Source of the DNA: Pseudobdellovibrionaceae bacterium
GTDB lineage: Bacteria > Bdellovibrionota > Bdellovibrionia > Bdellovibrionales > Bdellovibrionaceae
Assembly: GCA_022843825.1 (NCBI GenBank)
Contig: JALHMX010000003.1
Coordinates: 123,563-187,562, forward strand
Direction: 5' to 3'
DNA: 64,000 nt
Shown here: positions 44,596 through 53,055 of the stretch, piece after piece
Numbering within the stretch: the stretch's first letter is position 1
Layout of the letters: the number at the start of each line of letters is the position of its first letter
Position numbers and translations under genes: made by a program
Notes under the pieces: model-generated
Databases searched by the model: none
What the model saw: only the letters and a program-made list of their open reading frames with translations
What the model was told of the DNA's origin: nothing

Positions 44596-45515
44596 AACGT
44601 ACTCTCATAGGTTAATCTTAAAAAGACATCTTCTAAGTTGTTTTCTTTAAGCGTCATCTCAATGAGACCTGCATTGTTTTTTAATATACACTGTAAAATG
44701 CCATCAACTGTAGCTTGATTATTGTCTATTCGAATAAGATACATATTGTGACTTGCACGCTCTACATCAAGTACGCCTTGTATTTTTTGCAATTGTTCAG
44801 ATAACTCTGATTCATTACGCAGCTTAATAGTTAACTGCGTTTGCTGTTTTTTTATGTTTTGAATGTTATCTATTGAGTCCTCAAGAATAAGTTTACCTTG
44901 ATGAATTATAATAATTTTATTACACGTTGCTTGAACTTCAGATAAAATATGTGTCGATAAAATTATAGTATGCTCTCCCTTAAGGTGGTTAATCAGGTCC
45001 CGTATTTCTGAAACTTGTTTGGGGTCCAGGCCTACCGTGGGTTCATCCAATATTAGTATTTCTGGACGGGACACCAGCGCCTGAGCAATGCCTACGCGCT
45101 GCTTGAAGCCCTTTGATAGATTATTAATTATTCTTTTTCTTACTTCGAGCAGCTGGGTTTTACCTAAAGCCATTTCAATATTGCTTTTGATTTCTCGCGA
45201 GTGCACTTTTTTAAGCTCCGCCACGTACTTAAGATAAGTCTCTACTGTCATATCTAAGTACAGCGGAGGATTTTCTGGTAAATACCCTATACGTTTTTTA
45301 ACCTCTAAAGGGTTCTCAAAAACATCAAAGCCACAAACCGAAACTGTCCCCGATGTTGGCGACATAAATCCTGTAATAATTTTCATTGTTGTGGATTTGC
45401 CCGCTCCATTTGGACCTAAAAGCCCAACAACTTCACCTTTTCTAATTTCAAAGCTGATGTTGTCGATCGCACGACGCTCTCCATAAGTTTTAACTAAATT
45501 GTTCAATCGAATCAT
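44592..45515 (-). CDS. ABC transporter ATP-binding protein (GldA-like)
   Basis: The 307-residue nucleotide-binding protein has Walker A GPNGAGKST, the ABC signature LSKGFKQRVGIAQAL and Walker B ILILDEPTVGLDP. A C-terminal extension of about 90 residues ends LTLKENNLEDVFLRLTYE, typical of DrrA/NodI/GldA-type exporters. It is the first gene of a six-gene minus-strand operon. The start at 45515 (ATGATTCGA) has a weak ribosome-binding site. Confidence 0.91.
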   Translation of the reverse strand: MIRLNNLVKTYGERRAIDNISFEIRKGEVVGLLGPNGAGKSTTMKIITGFMSPTSGTVSVCGFDVFENPLEVKKRIGYLPENPPLYLDMTVETYLKYVAELKKVHSREIKSNIEMALGKTQLLEVRKRIINNLSKGFKQRVGIAQALVSRPEILILDEPTVGLDPKQVSEIRDLINHLKGEHTIILSTHILSEVQATCNKIIIIHQGKLILEDSIDNIQNIKKQQTQLTIKLRNESELSEQLQKIQGVLDVERASHNMYLIRIDNNQATVDGILQCILKNNAGLIEMTLKENNLEDVFLRLTYESTL

Positions 45516-45536
45516 ATGTTAAAGCATAGGAAAGTT

Positions 45537-46844
45537 TTAAACTGTAATCAACATTTCACGTGCATGATGATATGTAACGCGCCCTATCTTATCACCCTTA
45601 AGGGGGCGAACATGACGACATTCTACGATAACTACCGTGGTCTTAAGGCCTTCAGCGTTTTTATTTTTAGCTCCTTCCTTAATAAGCCACGCGGCAGATT
45701 GATGAAGCATTTCATCACTAATTTTTTGGTTTTTATTTTTTTGAATAATAGCATATGCACTGGGATAATCCTTTAAATGCAACCATAAGTCCCAACTTTT
45801 AGACTGTCTTAGTAATTTAAGATTATCAGCTGCCGACTTTCCCATCCAACAGTAAATGCCCGTTTCGCTATCCAAAACCAGTTTTCTAAAGTCGCCATCT
45901 GTTTTTTTACGTGCCGCTTGAAACTCCTTAATTTGAGCCTGTTTTTTAATATAAGTTTGAAATTTTTCTTCACTGAGATCACTCAGCGACTGGATTTCCT
46001 CTTTTAAAAAAGAAATTCTTTTTTGTGCACCGGATATTTTGGATTCAGCCAGCTTTGCCTTAGCAAAACAGTTTTGAATATTCCATGATACGCTCTGGGA
46101 GTAATTAACCAGATCCACCAGCTCGTCGGGTATTTCTTTAAAACCGTAAGTTTTTAAATGCTCCCCCAGATGATTGTACAATTTAATCTGAGGGTTGCGA
46201 ATCTGCTCAGTCAGGGCTTTAAGCGCCTTTTGCTTTTTAACAATATCTTTTTTGCGCTGTGTTGTCCAAGTTTCATAGGCCGTCAAGGATGTCTGTACAT
46301 GTTTTTTAGCTTTTACAGTTACAGCCTCACGCTGGGACAACCACTGCTTCAACATATAAGGAACCGATCTGGTTTCTAAGTCCTCTTTAGGTACAGAGTC
46401 CTCAAGAACTTCACTCAATTCTCTAGGCTTAAACCAGGACATTTTTTTCTTATCAATATGGGCCAAAAAGTTAGGCTGCTTCGGTATCAGTCTAAACTCA
46501 ACTTTATAGCCCGTATTAAAGATGATCTCTAGAACTCGCCCCATCCTGGGAAGCAAAGATACACGGGTAACAATATTATTTTTCAAGTTTGCATTTAGAA
46601 AAAGCCCCATAGGCTTTACAGCCCTTAGTCTAGCCCAAGGGTTGGTGTCGTATATACCTACAAATGGGCGCTGTGTATCCATGTCGAAAATCAACCACAT
46701 CAGCTTAGGTTCCTGCTCAAAGCGATAAAAACCCATAACCAATCCATTCTGACTTGTCATGGTGTCTTGAAGCTGCGCCCCCTCAAGTTGTTCACTCAAG
46801 TACTCTACTAAGGATTGAAATTCGAAATAGTGCGGCGACTTCAT
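45537..46844 (-). CDS. NFACT-family protein (RqcH/Tae2-like, FbpA-type)
   Basis: The 435-residue protein is somewhat shorter than RqcH (about 570). Residues 1-145 are a beta-rich NFACT-N-like domain, followed by a long coiled-coil pair (about 180-330: KKQKALKALTEQI and AKLAESKISGAQKRISFLKEE). The C-terminal NFACT-R domain (about 340-435) is clear: GIYCWMGKSAADNLKLLRQ, DLWLHLKDYPSAYAII, ECRHVRPLKGDKIG and YHHAREMLI. In other bacteria RqcH recruits Ala-tRNA to add C-terminal alanine tails to nascent chains on split 50S subunits. Catalytic residues cannot be verified by eye. Confidence 0.86.
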   Translation of the reverse strand: MKSPHYFEFQSLVEYLSEQLEGAQLQDTMTSQNGLVMGFYRFEQEPKLMWLIFDMDTQRPFVGIYDTNPWARLRAVKPMGLFLNANLKNNIVTRVSLLPRMGRVLEIIFNTGYKVEFRLIPKQPNFLAHIDKKKMSWFKPRELSEVLEDSVPKEDLETRSVPYMLKQWLSQREAVTVKAKKHVQTSLTAYETWTTQRKKDIVKKQKALKALTEQIRNPQIKLYNHLGEHLKTYGFKEIPDELVDLVNYSQSVSWNIQNCFAKAKLAESKISGAQKRISFLKEEIQSLSDLSEEKFQTYIKKQAQIKEFQAARKKTDGDFRKLVLDSETGIYCWMGKSAADNLKLLRQSKSWDLWLHLKDYPSAYAIIQKNKNQKISDEMLHQSAAWLIKEGAKNKNAEGLKTTVVIVECRHVRPLKGDKIGRVTYHHAREMLITV

Positions 46845-46861
46845 TTAGTCCTTACTCCAGA

Positions 46862-46891
46862 TTGTAGTCTGGACCCTACAGTCTGTATATT
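46862..46891 (+). promoter_or_regulatory. Candidate promoter for the 46.9 kb small gene
   Basis: TTGTAG (46862-46867) and TATATT (46886-46891) are 18 nt apart in the 67-bp gap between NFACT and the small gene. The inverted repeat CCAGATTGTAGTCTGG overlaps the -35 and could be an operator. Manual match only. Confidence 0.35.
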
Positions 46892-46911
46892 CAGTATCCG
46901 AGATATCCTTT

Positions 46912-47184
46912 ATGAAATCAACGATTGCGCATTTAATTGATGAAGAAATTTTGAATTCTAACTACTTACTAGAAAATGAAGATGAGTTCATCCAAAGAAT
47001 TTGCAATCTTATATACAGTGAAATGAGTTATCTGAAAAAAATAGCTCCGACTGAAATTAATCAGGAGGTCGCTGAAGAAATTGAAGACCAAGTTCTTGAA
47101 GTTTATAAAATTAAAACCTACGGCTATTCAAGCCTTCAACAATATAGAAAAGTACATCGGGCCAAAATTACTCGAATCGGGTAA
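46912..47184 (+). CDS. Small acidic helical protein, unknown
   Basis: The 90-residue protein is largely alpha-helical and acidic in its middle (EINQEVAEEIEDQVLEVY), beginning MKSTIAHLIDEEILNSNYLL, with a basic C-terminus. There is no signal peptide. It has a plausible promoter and its own plus-strand frame, and most of it is not antisense to any gene; only its last 57 bases overlap the converging methyltransferase gene. It vaguely resembles DUF507-like small proteins but no confident match can be made. Confidence 0.6.
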   Translation: MKSTIAHLIDEEILNSNYLLENEDEFIQRICNLIYSEMSYLKKIAPTEINQEVAEEIEDQVLEVYKIKTYGYSSLQQYRKVHRAKITRIG

Positions 47185-47922
47185 TATCTGGTATCCATAT
47201 TCAGTCTGCTCAACAAATGACTGCGAGCTTAAAAAATCGTCCCGAACAATGACTACACTTCGTCGCTTCACCAATTTTTTTATCACGTCATCGTTTTCAT
47301 ACGGCGATATAGAGCAGGTAGAGTATACTATTCGCCCACCATTTCGAGTCGATAGCCACGCGGAAGACAGCAATGAGAACTGCCTTACCGACAAATTCTG
47401 ACTTCTTCGCTCTGTCCACTGACCAAACTCTTTGTTGTTTTCAATCAAATGACGCTCTCCCGTACACGGCGCATCGCAAAGTACAGCATCAAAATATTCC
47501 GGCATTCGCAATCCGTATTGATTGCCATCTAAGCCTTTTACAAAAATATTACTTCGTTTGTCTTTCGGAACATATTCATGAAGGACTCTCATTAAGCGCT
47601 CACGACGATCTTTAGATATTTCATTACTCATTAACTCACCCGTTCCATTCAAAGCTTCGGCCAAAATAAGCGTTTTGCCTCCGGGCGCTGCGCACATGTC
47701 TAATATCTTTTCTTTAGGCTTCACTTTTAAGGCCTGGGCCACCAAAATACTGGCTGGATCCATTTTGTAATACTCGCTCAATTGGCTATGAGGCTCTTGA
47801 GTATAAAACATATTCGGCCGCAAAGTGTATTTGACTGGTTCGCTCAATGACTTCCAAATTTCTGGCCAGCGCTGTTTATAAATTTTAAGAAAAAACTGAT
47901 CAAACTGGGTATTAGGAACCAT
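47128..47922 (-). CDS. NSUN/RsmB-type RNA m5C methyltransferase
   Basis: The ATG at 47922 gives 264 residues; a TTG at 47949 could add nine. The catalytic fold shows ILDMCAAPGGKTLIL, the first catalytic Cys in CDAPCTGE, and the second Cys in YSTCSISPYEND, defining the NOL1/NOP2/Sun m5C methyltransferases. The N-terminal segment YYKMDPASILVAQAL before the SAM motif resembles eukaryotic NSUN4/NSUN3 rather than long bacterial RsmB with its NusB-like domain. The target is probably rRNA or tRNA. It overlaps phoU by 11 nt and the small converging gene by 57 nt. Confidence 0.9.
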   Translation of the reverse strand: MVPNTQFDQFFLKIYKQRWPEIWKSLSEPVKYTLRPNMFYTQEPHSQLSEYYKMDPASILVAQALKVKPKEKILDMCAAPGGKTLILAEALNGTGELMSNEISKDRRERLMRVLHEYVPKDKRSNIFVKGLDGNQYGLRMPEYFDAVLCDAPCTGERHLIENNKEFGQWTERRSQNLSVRQFSLLSSAWLSTRNGGRIVYSTCSISPYENDDVIKKLVKRRSVVIVRDDFLSSQSFVEQTEYGYQILPDSSNFGPMYFSILLKA

Positions 47923-48565
47923 GCCGTATATCTTTACCAGAAGTTGCAAAAATCACATCCTCAGCAATATTAGTGGCATGATCGCCAATACGTTCTAAGT
48001 TTCGCGCAATAAGAACAAGATCTAAAAAGGTTTCGGCATTAGCTGCATTCTTTTTAATATTCTGTATTTGATGAGCTATAATACTGTTTTTGAAATGATC
48101 AACCTCATCATCCATTTTTAATACACTTTCAGCTAAAGAATTATTTAAATTAACAAAACTTTCTAAAGACAACTTCACCATTTGCCGAACCACCGTGGAC
48201 ATTTTTTCAATGTCACCGGCATTGAAGCTATGTCCACGCTGAATAATATCTTTAGTTAAATAAGCTATATTCACACATTGATCACCCATGCGCTCAATGT
48301 CCGTATTCATCTTAATTATTGATAAAATCATTCTTAGGTCTTTCGCTACAGGTCCTTCTTTAGCTAAAATCATCATACAACTCTCGTCGATTTTAACTTG
48401 AAGATCGTTAATGCTGATTTCATTTTCATGAACAGACTTTAAACCTTGGACATCCTGTTTAAGCAAACCCTCAATAGCTATTTTTAGTGCTACTTCCGCA
48501 TGATTTCCCATGCTTAAAATATCTTGTTTTACATCAACAAGTTTACTGTCTATTGTTCTTTCCAT
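47912..48565 (-). CDS. phoU: PhoU phosphate regulator
   Basis: The 217-residue all-helical protein has the two tandem three-helix bundles of PhoU. Metal-binding motif patterns are visible: first half DIERMGDQCVNIAYL and second half NLERIGDHATNIAEDV. PhoU inhibits the PhoR-PstSCAB pathway and prevents excess phosphate uptake. No pst or phoBR gene is in the window, but the divergent ppx and nearby ppk make a phosphate-polyphosphate block. AGGAG lies just upstream of the ATG, and a good promoter candidate precedes it. Confidence 0.95.
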   Translation of the reverse strand: MERTIDSKLVDVKQDILSMGNHAEVALKIAIEGLLKQDVQGLKSVHENEISINDLQVKIDESCMMILAKEGPVAKDLRMILSIIKMNTDIERMGDQCVNIAYLTKDIIQRGHSFNAGDIEKMSTVVRQMVKLSLESFVNLNNSLAESVLKMDDEVDHFKNSIIAHQIQNIKKNAANAETFLDLVLIARNLERIGDHATNIAEDVIFATSGKDIRHGS

Positions 48566-48593
48566 AGAACTCCTAAAATGCGGGTTATAGCTT

Positions 48594-48623
48594 ATTGTAG
48601 CTGTAAAATCACTGTTGCTTCAA
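48594..48623 (-). promoter_or_regulatory. Candidate sigma70 promoter of phoU
   Basis: On the minus strand TTGAAG (48623-48618) and TACAAT (48599-48594) are 18 nt apart, followed by AGGAG and the phoU ATG at 48565. Matches are one or two bases from consensus. Manual match only. Confidence 0.45.
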
Positions 48624-48631
48624 CGTAAAAA

Positions 48632-49564
48632 ATGACTCATATTAATTATATGAGAATAAGCTCGATAGATATAGGCTCCAATGCTATTCGGCAAATTATT
48701 GTTGAGGTCAATACTGACAGTTTTGCGCGCAATCAATGGATTATTCATAAAAAATTTCGCGTGCCCTTACGGCTTGGCTCGGATGTTTTTAAATACGGGA
48801 GCATTCAACCCGAAACGGCGCAAGAATTAGTAGCCACTTTTAAAAAAATGGCTAAACTTAATAAAAAATATAGGGTTCAAAAAAATATGGCGGTAGCGAC
48901 CAGCGCCATGCGTGATGCTAAAAATAACACCGCGATTGTACGCTTCATTCAAAAACAAACGGGAATAAAAATTAATGTTATATCGGGATCAACTGAGGCT
49001 AAGTACCTCCAGCAGTCGATTATTAAATCCAATCTTGTGAATTTTAAAAGTTCATTATTAATCGACATTGGTGGTGGCAGCCTTGAGTTAACTGCAATTC
49101 ATAACTTAGCCGTGCATAAATCAAAAAGTTTTCCTTTAGGAGTGGTCCGGTTACTTAGTAAGATTCAACGCTCTCAAGCATCAACTTCGCACCAAATCAG
49201 ATTCGCCATAGAAAAAGAAATGAATAAATACATTGGCCCTTTTTATAATAAAATTGTGTATAGAAGCTTTTCTAATGCCATCGGCACTGGGGGCAACTTT
49301 GATGCTTTGTCTAAACTAAAAATTGATCTTCTAAGAACTGCTCCGGCAACTAATTTATCACTGAAGGAAGTTGAAGCTATTTACTCTAAATGGTTAAGAT
49401 TATCTTTAAATCAACGTTTGAAACTAAACATCCGTAAAGATCGCATAGATGTTTTAGATATCGCGATTCCATTAATAATTTTAATTTTAAAAAAGTTTAA
49501 AATTAAAAAATTAAAAGTTCCGCATACCGGCCTTAAAGAAGGTGTTATACATTCCCTACTTTAA
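48632..49564 (+). CDS. ppx: Exopolyphosphatase/GppA family phosphatase
   Basis: The 310-residue protein is the short single-module form of the Ppx/GppA family (E. coli Ppx has about 510 residues). It has ISSIDIGSNAIRQIIVE at the N-terminus, AVATSAMRDAKN, the phosphate loop IDIGGGSLELTAI and the C-terminal IGTGGNFDALS. It removes phosphate from polyphosphate ends or hydrolyses pppGpp. ATG codons at 48632 and 48650 are both possible; the second is nearer the usual start. The inverted repeat CTCATAT-5-ATATGAG spans the two candidate starts. It is divergent from phoU and convergent with ppk. Confidence 0.92.
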   Translation: MTHINYMRISSIDIGSNAIRQIIVEVNTDSFARNQWIIHKKFRVPLRLGSDVFKYGSIQPETAQELVATFKKMAKLNKKYRVQKNMAVATSAMRDAKNNTAIVRFIQKQTGIKINVISGSTEAKYLQQSIIKSNLVNFKSSLLIDIGGGSLELTAIHNLAVHKSKSFPLGVVRLLSKIQRSQASTSHQIRFAIEKEMNKYIGPFYNKIVYRSFSNAIGTGGNFDALSKLKIDLLRTAPATNLSLKEVEAIYSKWLRLSLNQRLKLNIRKDRIDVLDIAIPLIILILKKFKIKKLKVPHTGLKEGVIHSLL

Positions 49565-49575
49565 ACTCAACTGCA

Positions 49576-51828
49576 TCATTCATCATCTTCAGCCGGAACA
49601 AAATCATCCTCGGTTAAGTTGGTTTTAACCAAGGTCTTTTCCATCAATGCTACTTGTACGCCAACATCTGCAGCCTGTTTTTTCTTTTTAACATAGCTGC
49701 CGTCGCTCATCATTGACCATGATTGAACACGATCACTCCAATACATTTGCAAAATATCCCAAAGTTTTTCACGGGCTTGCCGATCATACACTGGACATAC
49801 AGCCTCGACACGAGCATGAAGATTCCGATACATCCAATCAGTTGATCCTATATAAAAATCACCATCGATGGGGTCTTCTTTGCCATTTCTAAAGTAAAAA
49901 ATTCGAGAGTGCTCTAAGAAGCGCCCAATAGTTGATTGGACTTTTATATTTTTACTAAATCCTTTGTCTTCCGGGCGTATGCAACAAAAACCCCGCACGA
50001 TCAGGTCAATTTTTACTCCCGCTTGAGATGCCATATACAACGCTTGCGATATATCATTTTCTTCCATGTTATTAAACTTGGCCATGATGTGACCAGGCTT
50101 GCCCGCATTCGTATGTTGCATTTCGCGTTCAATTAGACTTTTAAATTTTTGAAACATATTAATCGGCGCGATCAGCAGGTGCTGATAATCTTTTTTTAAA
50201 GATTTTCCAGTTAAATAGTTAAAGAACGCAATCAATTCTTGAGTTATATCTGAATGGCATGTCAAAAGCCCCACATCAGTATAAAAACGTGAAGTAACAA
50301 CATTGTAATTTCCCGTGCCTACATGAGCATATGTTTTTAACTCGTCATTATTTTTTCGAATCACTAACGTAGTTTTAGCATGAGTTTTTAGACCAACAAG
50401 TCCATAAACCACATGCACGCCAGCATTTTCTAATTCTTGGGCCCAATATATATTTCGTTCTTCATCAAACCGAGCTTTAAGTTCGATTAAACAAACGACC
50501 TGCTTACCATTTTCGGCAGCGCGAATTAGGGCTTTAATAAAAGGACTATTGTCCCCAGTTCGATACAACGTCATTTTAATCGCTAAAACTTTGGGATCGT
50601 CTGAAGCCTCCGCTATAAATCTTTCGACCGAAGACGAAAAACTTTCAAAGGGGTGATGAACAAGTATATCCTGTTTGTCGATAATCGAAAAAATAGAATT
50701 TTGGTCTTGCAACACGGCTGGCACTACCGGCGACCATGGCAAAAACCGAGTACCCTCCTGAGCGAGCTCCTCCGCAAGTAATGTCACAAGAGCTTGTAAA
50801 TCCGAAAAATCTAGGTCTAAGGGCAACTCATGTATATCCTCTGGTTTTAAATCAAGCTCCCTAACTAGAAAATTTTTTAACCATTCATCATCACAACTTC
50901 CAAATTCTATACGTACTATTTCAGCAAAACGCCTTTGCCTTACTTCCTCTTCGATGGTGGCCAACAAATCTTCTGCATCTTCATCTTCGCGATCGGAATC
51001 CGCATTACGCGTAACCTTGAAAGCCACTGTTCCCAGCACCTTCATCTCAGGGAACAACTCGTGAACAAAGGCTTTAACGACTTCGATAAGATGTATATAT
51101 TTCAGCGAATCATCAATTTGGACCCACTGATCTATAAGTTTAGGTATTTTAACTCTTGCAAAAATTTTCTCATCAGAATCTTTGCCCTCTTGGATGAGTG
51201 ACACTCCTAACGAAATGGACAAGTTGGAAATAAAAGGAAATGGATGGCCCGGATCAACCGACAACGGAGTTAAAATAGGATAAATGTGGTTTAAAAAATA
51301 TTTTTTTAAATGATTTTTTTGAGCCTCACTGAGTTGGCCAAATGACTGAATATAAACTTTCTCTTTTTCTAAATCAGCCTTTATTTTATTGTAAACCTCA
51401 ACTTGTTGTTTCACCATGGGCTCTAAAGAACGCGCAATCATTTGAAGTTGCTTTTTTGGCGTTTGACCATCAGATGATTTAGATGTTACTCCATATGCGA
51501 CTTGTCGCTTCAGCCCACCCACTCGCTTCATAAAAAACTCATCTAGATTAGATGACGATATAGATAGAAACTTTAATTTTTCTAAAATAGGAGTGTTCGG
51601 CTCTTTCGCCTCTTCTAAAACTCGTAAATTAAAGTTCAACCACCCTATTTCTCGGTTATTAAACATCTCAGCCGAAGACAATGGGTGCTCATTAAATTTT
51701 TCTTTCTTTTTTCGACGTACCGGAGCGCCCTTTATTTTTTTCTTAGCTGGCGGTTTGCTTTTTTTAGGATTATCTTTGGATTTGGCTGTAGATTTAACTT
51801 TATTCATCTTATTCTCATTTTGATACAA
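49576..51828 (-). CDS. ppk: Polyphosphate kinase
   Basis: The 750-residue PPK1 enzyme makes polyphosphate from ATP. The family landmarks are LSSAEMFNNREIGWLNFNLRVLEEA, the phosphorylated His in LKTHAKTTLVIR, the middle phospholipase D-like repeat around TDVGLLTCHSDITQEL, and WIGSTDWMYRNLHARVE-like SSTDWM. The N-terminal 45 residues are unusually lysine-rich and are extra to the core. A TTG at 51828 has AAAGGATGAG immediately upstream; an ATG at 51807 is the alternative. It converges with ppx. Confidence 0.95.
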   Translation of the reverse strand: MYQNENKMNKVKSTAKSKDNPKKSKPPAKKKIKGAPVRRKKKEKFNEHPLSSAEMFNNREIGWLNFNLRVLEEAKEPNTPILEKLKFLSISSSNLDEFFMKRVGGLKRQVAYGVTSKSSDGQTPKKQLQMIARSLEPMVKQQVEVYNKIKADLEKEKVYIQSFGQLSEAQKNHLKKYFLNHIYPILTPLSVDPGHPFPFISNLSISLGVSLIQEGKDSDEKIFARVKIPKLIDQWVQIDDSLKYIHLIEVVKAFVHELFPEMKVLGTVAFKVTRNADSDREDEDAEDLLATIEEEVRQRRFAEIVRIEFGSCDDEWLKNFLVRELDLKPEDIHELPLDLDFSDLQALVTLLAEELAQEGTRFLPWSPVVPAVLQDQNSIFSIIDKQDILVHHPFESFSSSVERFIAEASDDPKVLAIKMTLYRTGDNSPFIKALIRAAENGKQVVCLIELKARFDEERNIYWAQELENAGVHVVYGLVGLKTHAKTTLVIRKNNDELKTYAHVGTGNYNVVTSRFYTDVGLLTCHSDITQELIAFFNYLTGKSLKKDYQHLLIAPINMFQKFKSLIEREMQHTNAGKPGHIMAKFNNMEENDISQALYMASQAGVKIDLIVRGFCCIRPEDKGFSKNIKVQSTIGRFLEHSRIFYFRNGKEDPIDGDFYIGSTDWMYRNLHARVEAVCPVYDRQAREKLWDILQMYWSDRVQSWSMMSDGSYVKKKKQAADVGVQVALMEKTLVKTNLTEDDFVPAEDDE

Positions 51829-51912
51829 CTCATCCTTTAGTCTGGACGTGAATACCTTTTAAACAATTTAATATTAAATCAAGAACTAAGACAAGGTAAC
51901 CGAAAAGTAGCT

Positions 51913-52404
51913 ATGACTGGATCTTTAGCTCGATACCACGCACGACAGCCCCGCTATGTCCTAGACGCTAACGATAATAACCTTATTCGTTACTCTGGGG
52001 CTGGACGCCATAGTTGGGAGGAAAAAACCGAGCTTAAAAACATCTCTTTAACTGGACTCAGCTTCACTGCCCCAATAGACATAAAACCGCAACTGGGTGA
52101 AATTATACGAATTCAGTTTCAGGTGCCATCCTCTGAATCCATGGCCTGCCATGCTATTGTCACGCGAATTGAAAATATCAATGACTACGAGTGTGAAATT
52201 GCTGTTCATTTTTACAAACTCGAGCGCACTCAAAGAATAGCATTAGTCCAGGGGCTTACTATTAAAAATATGGGAAAAACATCGTACGCCGAAGATGTCA
52301 GCGCCGAGGATATAAAAAAATTAAACCGCTTGTCCAAAATATCACTTTTTATTTTTGTTGCCACTTTGTGGGCTTTATTTTTAAATATATTCTTTTTTAA
52401 CTGA
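51913..52404 (+). CDS. PilZ-domain protein with C-terminal membrane helix
   Basis: The 163-residue protein has a PilZ-like cyclic-di-GMP domain: an Arg-rich N-terminal segment (LARYHARQPRYVL) followed by the motif NISLTGLSFTAP (N instead of the usual D before S) and beta strands GEIIRIQFQV and HAIVTRIENI. A single membrane helix ends the protein (ISLFIFVATLWALFLNIFFF, about 142-162). PilZ proteins respond to c-di-GMP and control motility or surface behaviour; the substituted motif makes binding uncertain. It stops directly against the aat stop codon in a tail-to-tail arrangement. Confidence 0.82.
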   Translation: MTGSLARYHARQPRYVLDANDNNLIRYSGAGRHSWEEKTELKNISLTGLSFTAPIDIKPQLGEIIRIQFQVPSSESMACHAIVTRIENINDYECEIAVHFYKLERTQRIALVQGLTIKNMGKTSYAEDVSAEDIKKLNRLSKISLFIFVATLWALFLNIFFFN

Positions 52405-53055
52405 TTATCTTTGGGGACACCCAATACGATTTAAAAATTCCTTTTTAGTAATGTACTTTCCACCGAAGGCTTCCGTCACCTCAGTGATCATTTGTAAATC
52501 CATCCAAACGTGCCCACTTGCTTTAAGATATTCTACTAATTGAATGAATGCATACTTCGATCCATTATCAATTTTATAAAACATGCTTTCACAGCTAAAA
52601 TAGCTTTTTGACATTACTCCGTATATTCCTGCGACTAACTTTTCATCGATATAACATTCTAAAGACAACGCCCCGCCCAGCTTATGGAGAGCTGTATATG
52701 CGTGTTCAATATCTTTGTTTATCCAGCTTCCTTTTTGTCCACCTCTTTTTTGAAGACGACAATTTTTAATGACGGCGGAAAAATCATGATTAATTTTCAC
52801 CACAATATGATCTTGATTTTTTTTAATCCATTTTTTTAAAGTCTGACCGATATGCAAATTTGAAAAGTCAAGAATGCCTCTTTTTTCAGGACAAAACCAC
52901 AACAAAGGATACCCCTCATGAGGCCAAGGAAAAATTCCTAACGAATAAGACAGCTGCAAATTTTCCGCTGTCAGTTCTCCTCCTACAGCAATAACATCTT
53001 CTAGGGTCTTAAAAGTCCATGGATTAGGAAAACTAATCGTGGCTTGCAAGTTCAT
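52405..53055 (-). CDS. aat: Leucyl/phenylalanyl-tRNA-protein transferase
   Basis: The enzyme adds Leu or Phe from aminoacyl-tRNA to proteins with N-terminal Arg or Lys, creating N-degrons read by ClpS. Landmarks are FPNPW near the start, [42 protein letters not shown], and [21 protein letters not shown] with Ser/Cys-rich ESMF. The open frame extends to 53121, but the family start is [12 protein letters not shown]. The ATG at 53055 has its GAGGAG directly adjacent, so a TTG at 53049 (spacing 6) is a plausible alternative. It overlaps recQ by about 20 nt. Confidence 0.94.
   Translation of the reverse strand: MNLQATISFPNPWTFKTLEDVIAVGGELTAENLQLSYSLGIFPWPHEGYPLLWFCPEKRGILDFSNLHIGQTLKKWIKKNQDHIVVKINHDFSAVIKNCRLQKRGGQKGSWINKDIEHAYTALHKLGGALSLECYIDEKLVAGIYGVMSKSYFSCESMFYKIDNGSKYAFIQLVEYLKASGHVWMDLQMITEVTEAFGGKYITKKEFLNRIGCPQR

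Noticed and set aside
45516..45776. 86-residue plus-strand ORF antisense to NFACT
   Set aside because: It lies wholly opposite the conserved NFACT-R coding region, has no Shine-Dalgarno and no protein-family signal.
47185..47401. Plus-strand ORF extending beyond the small 46.9 kb gene
   Set aside because: It is in a different frame, covers the methyltransferase coding strand in antisense, and has the Ser/Arg/Thr-rich look of a shadow frame.
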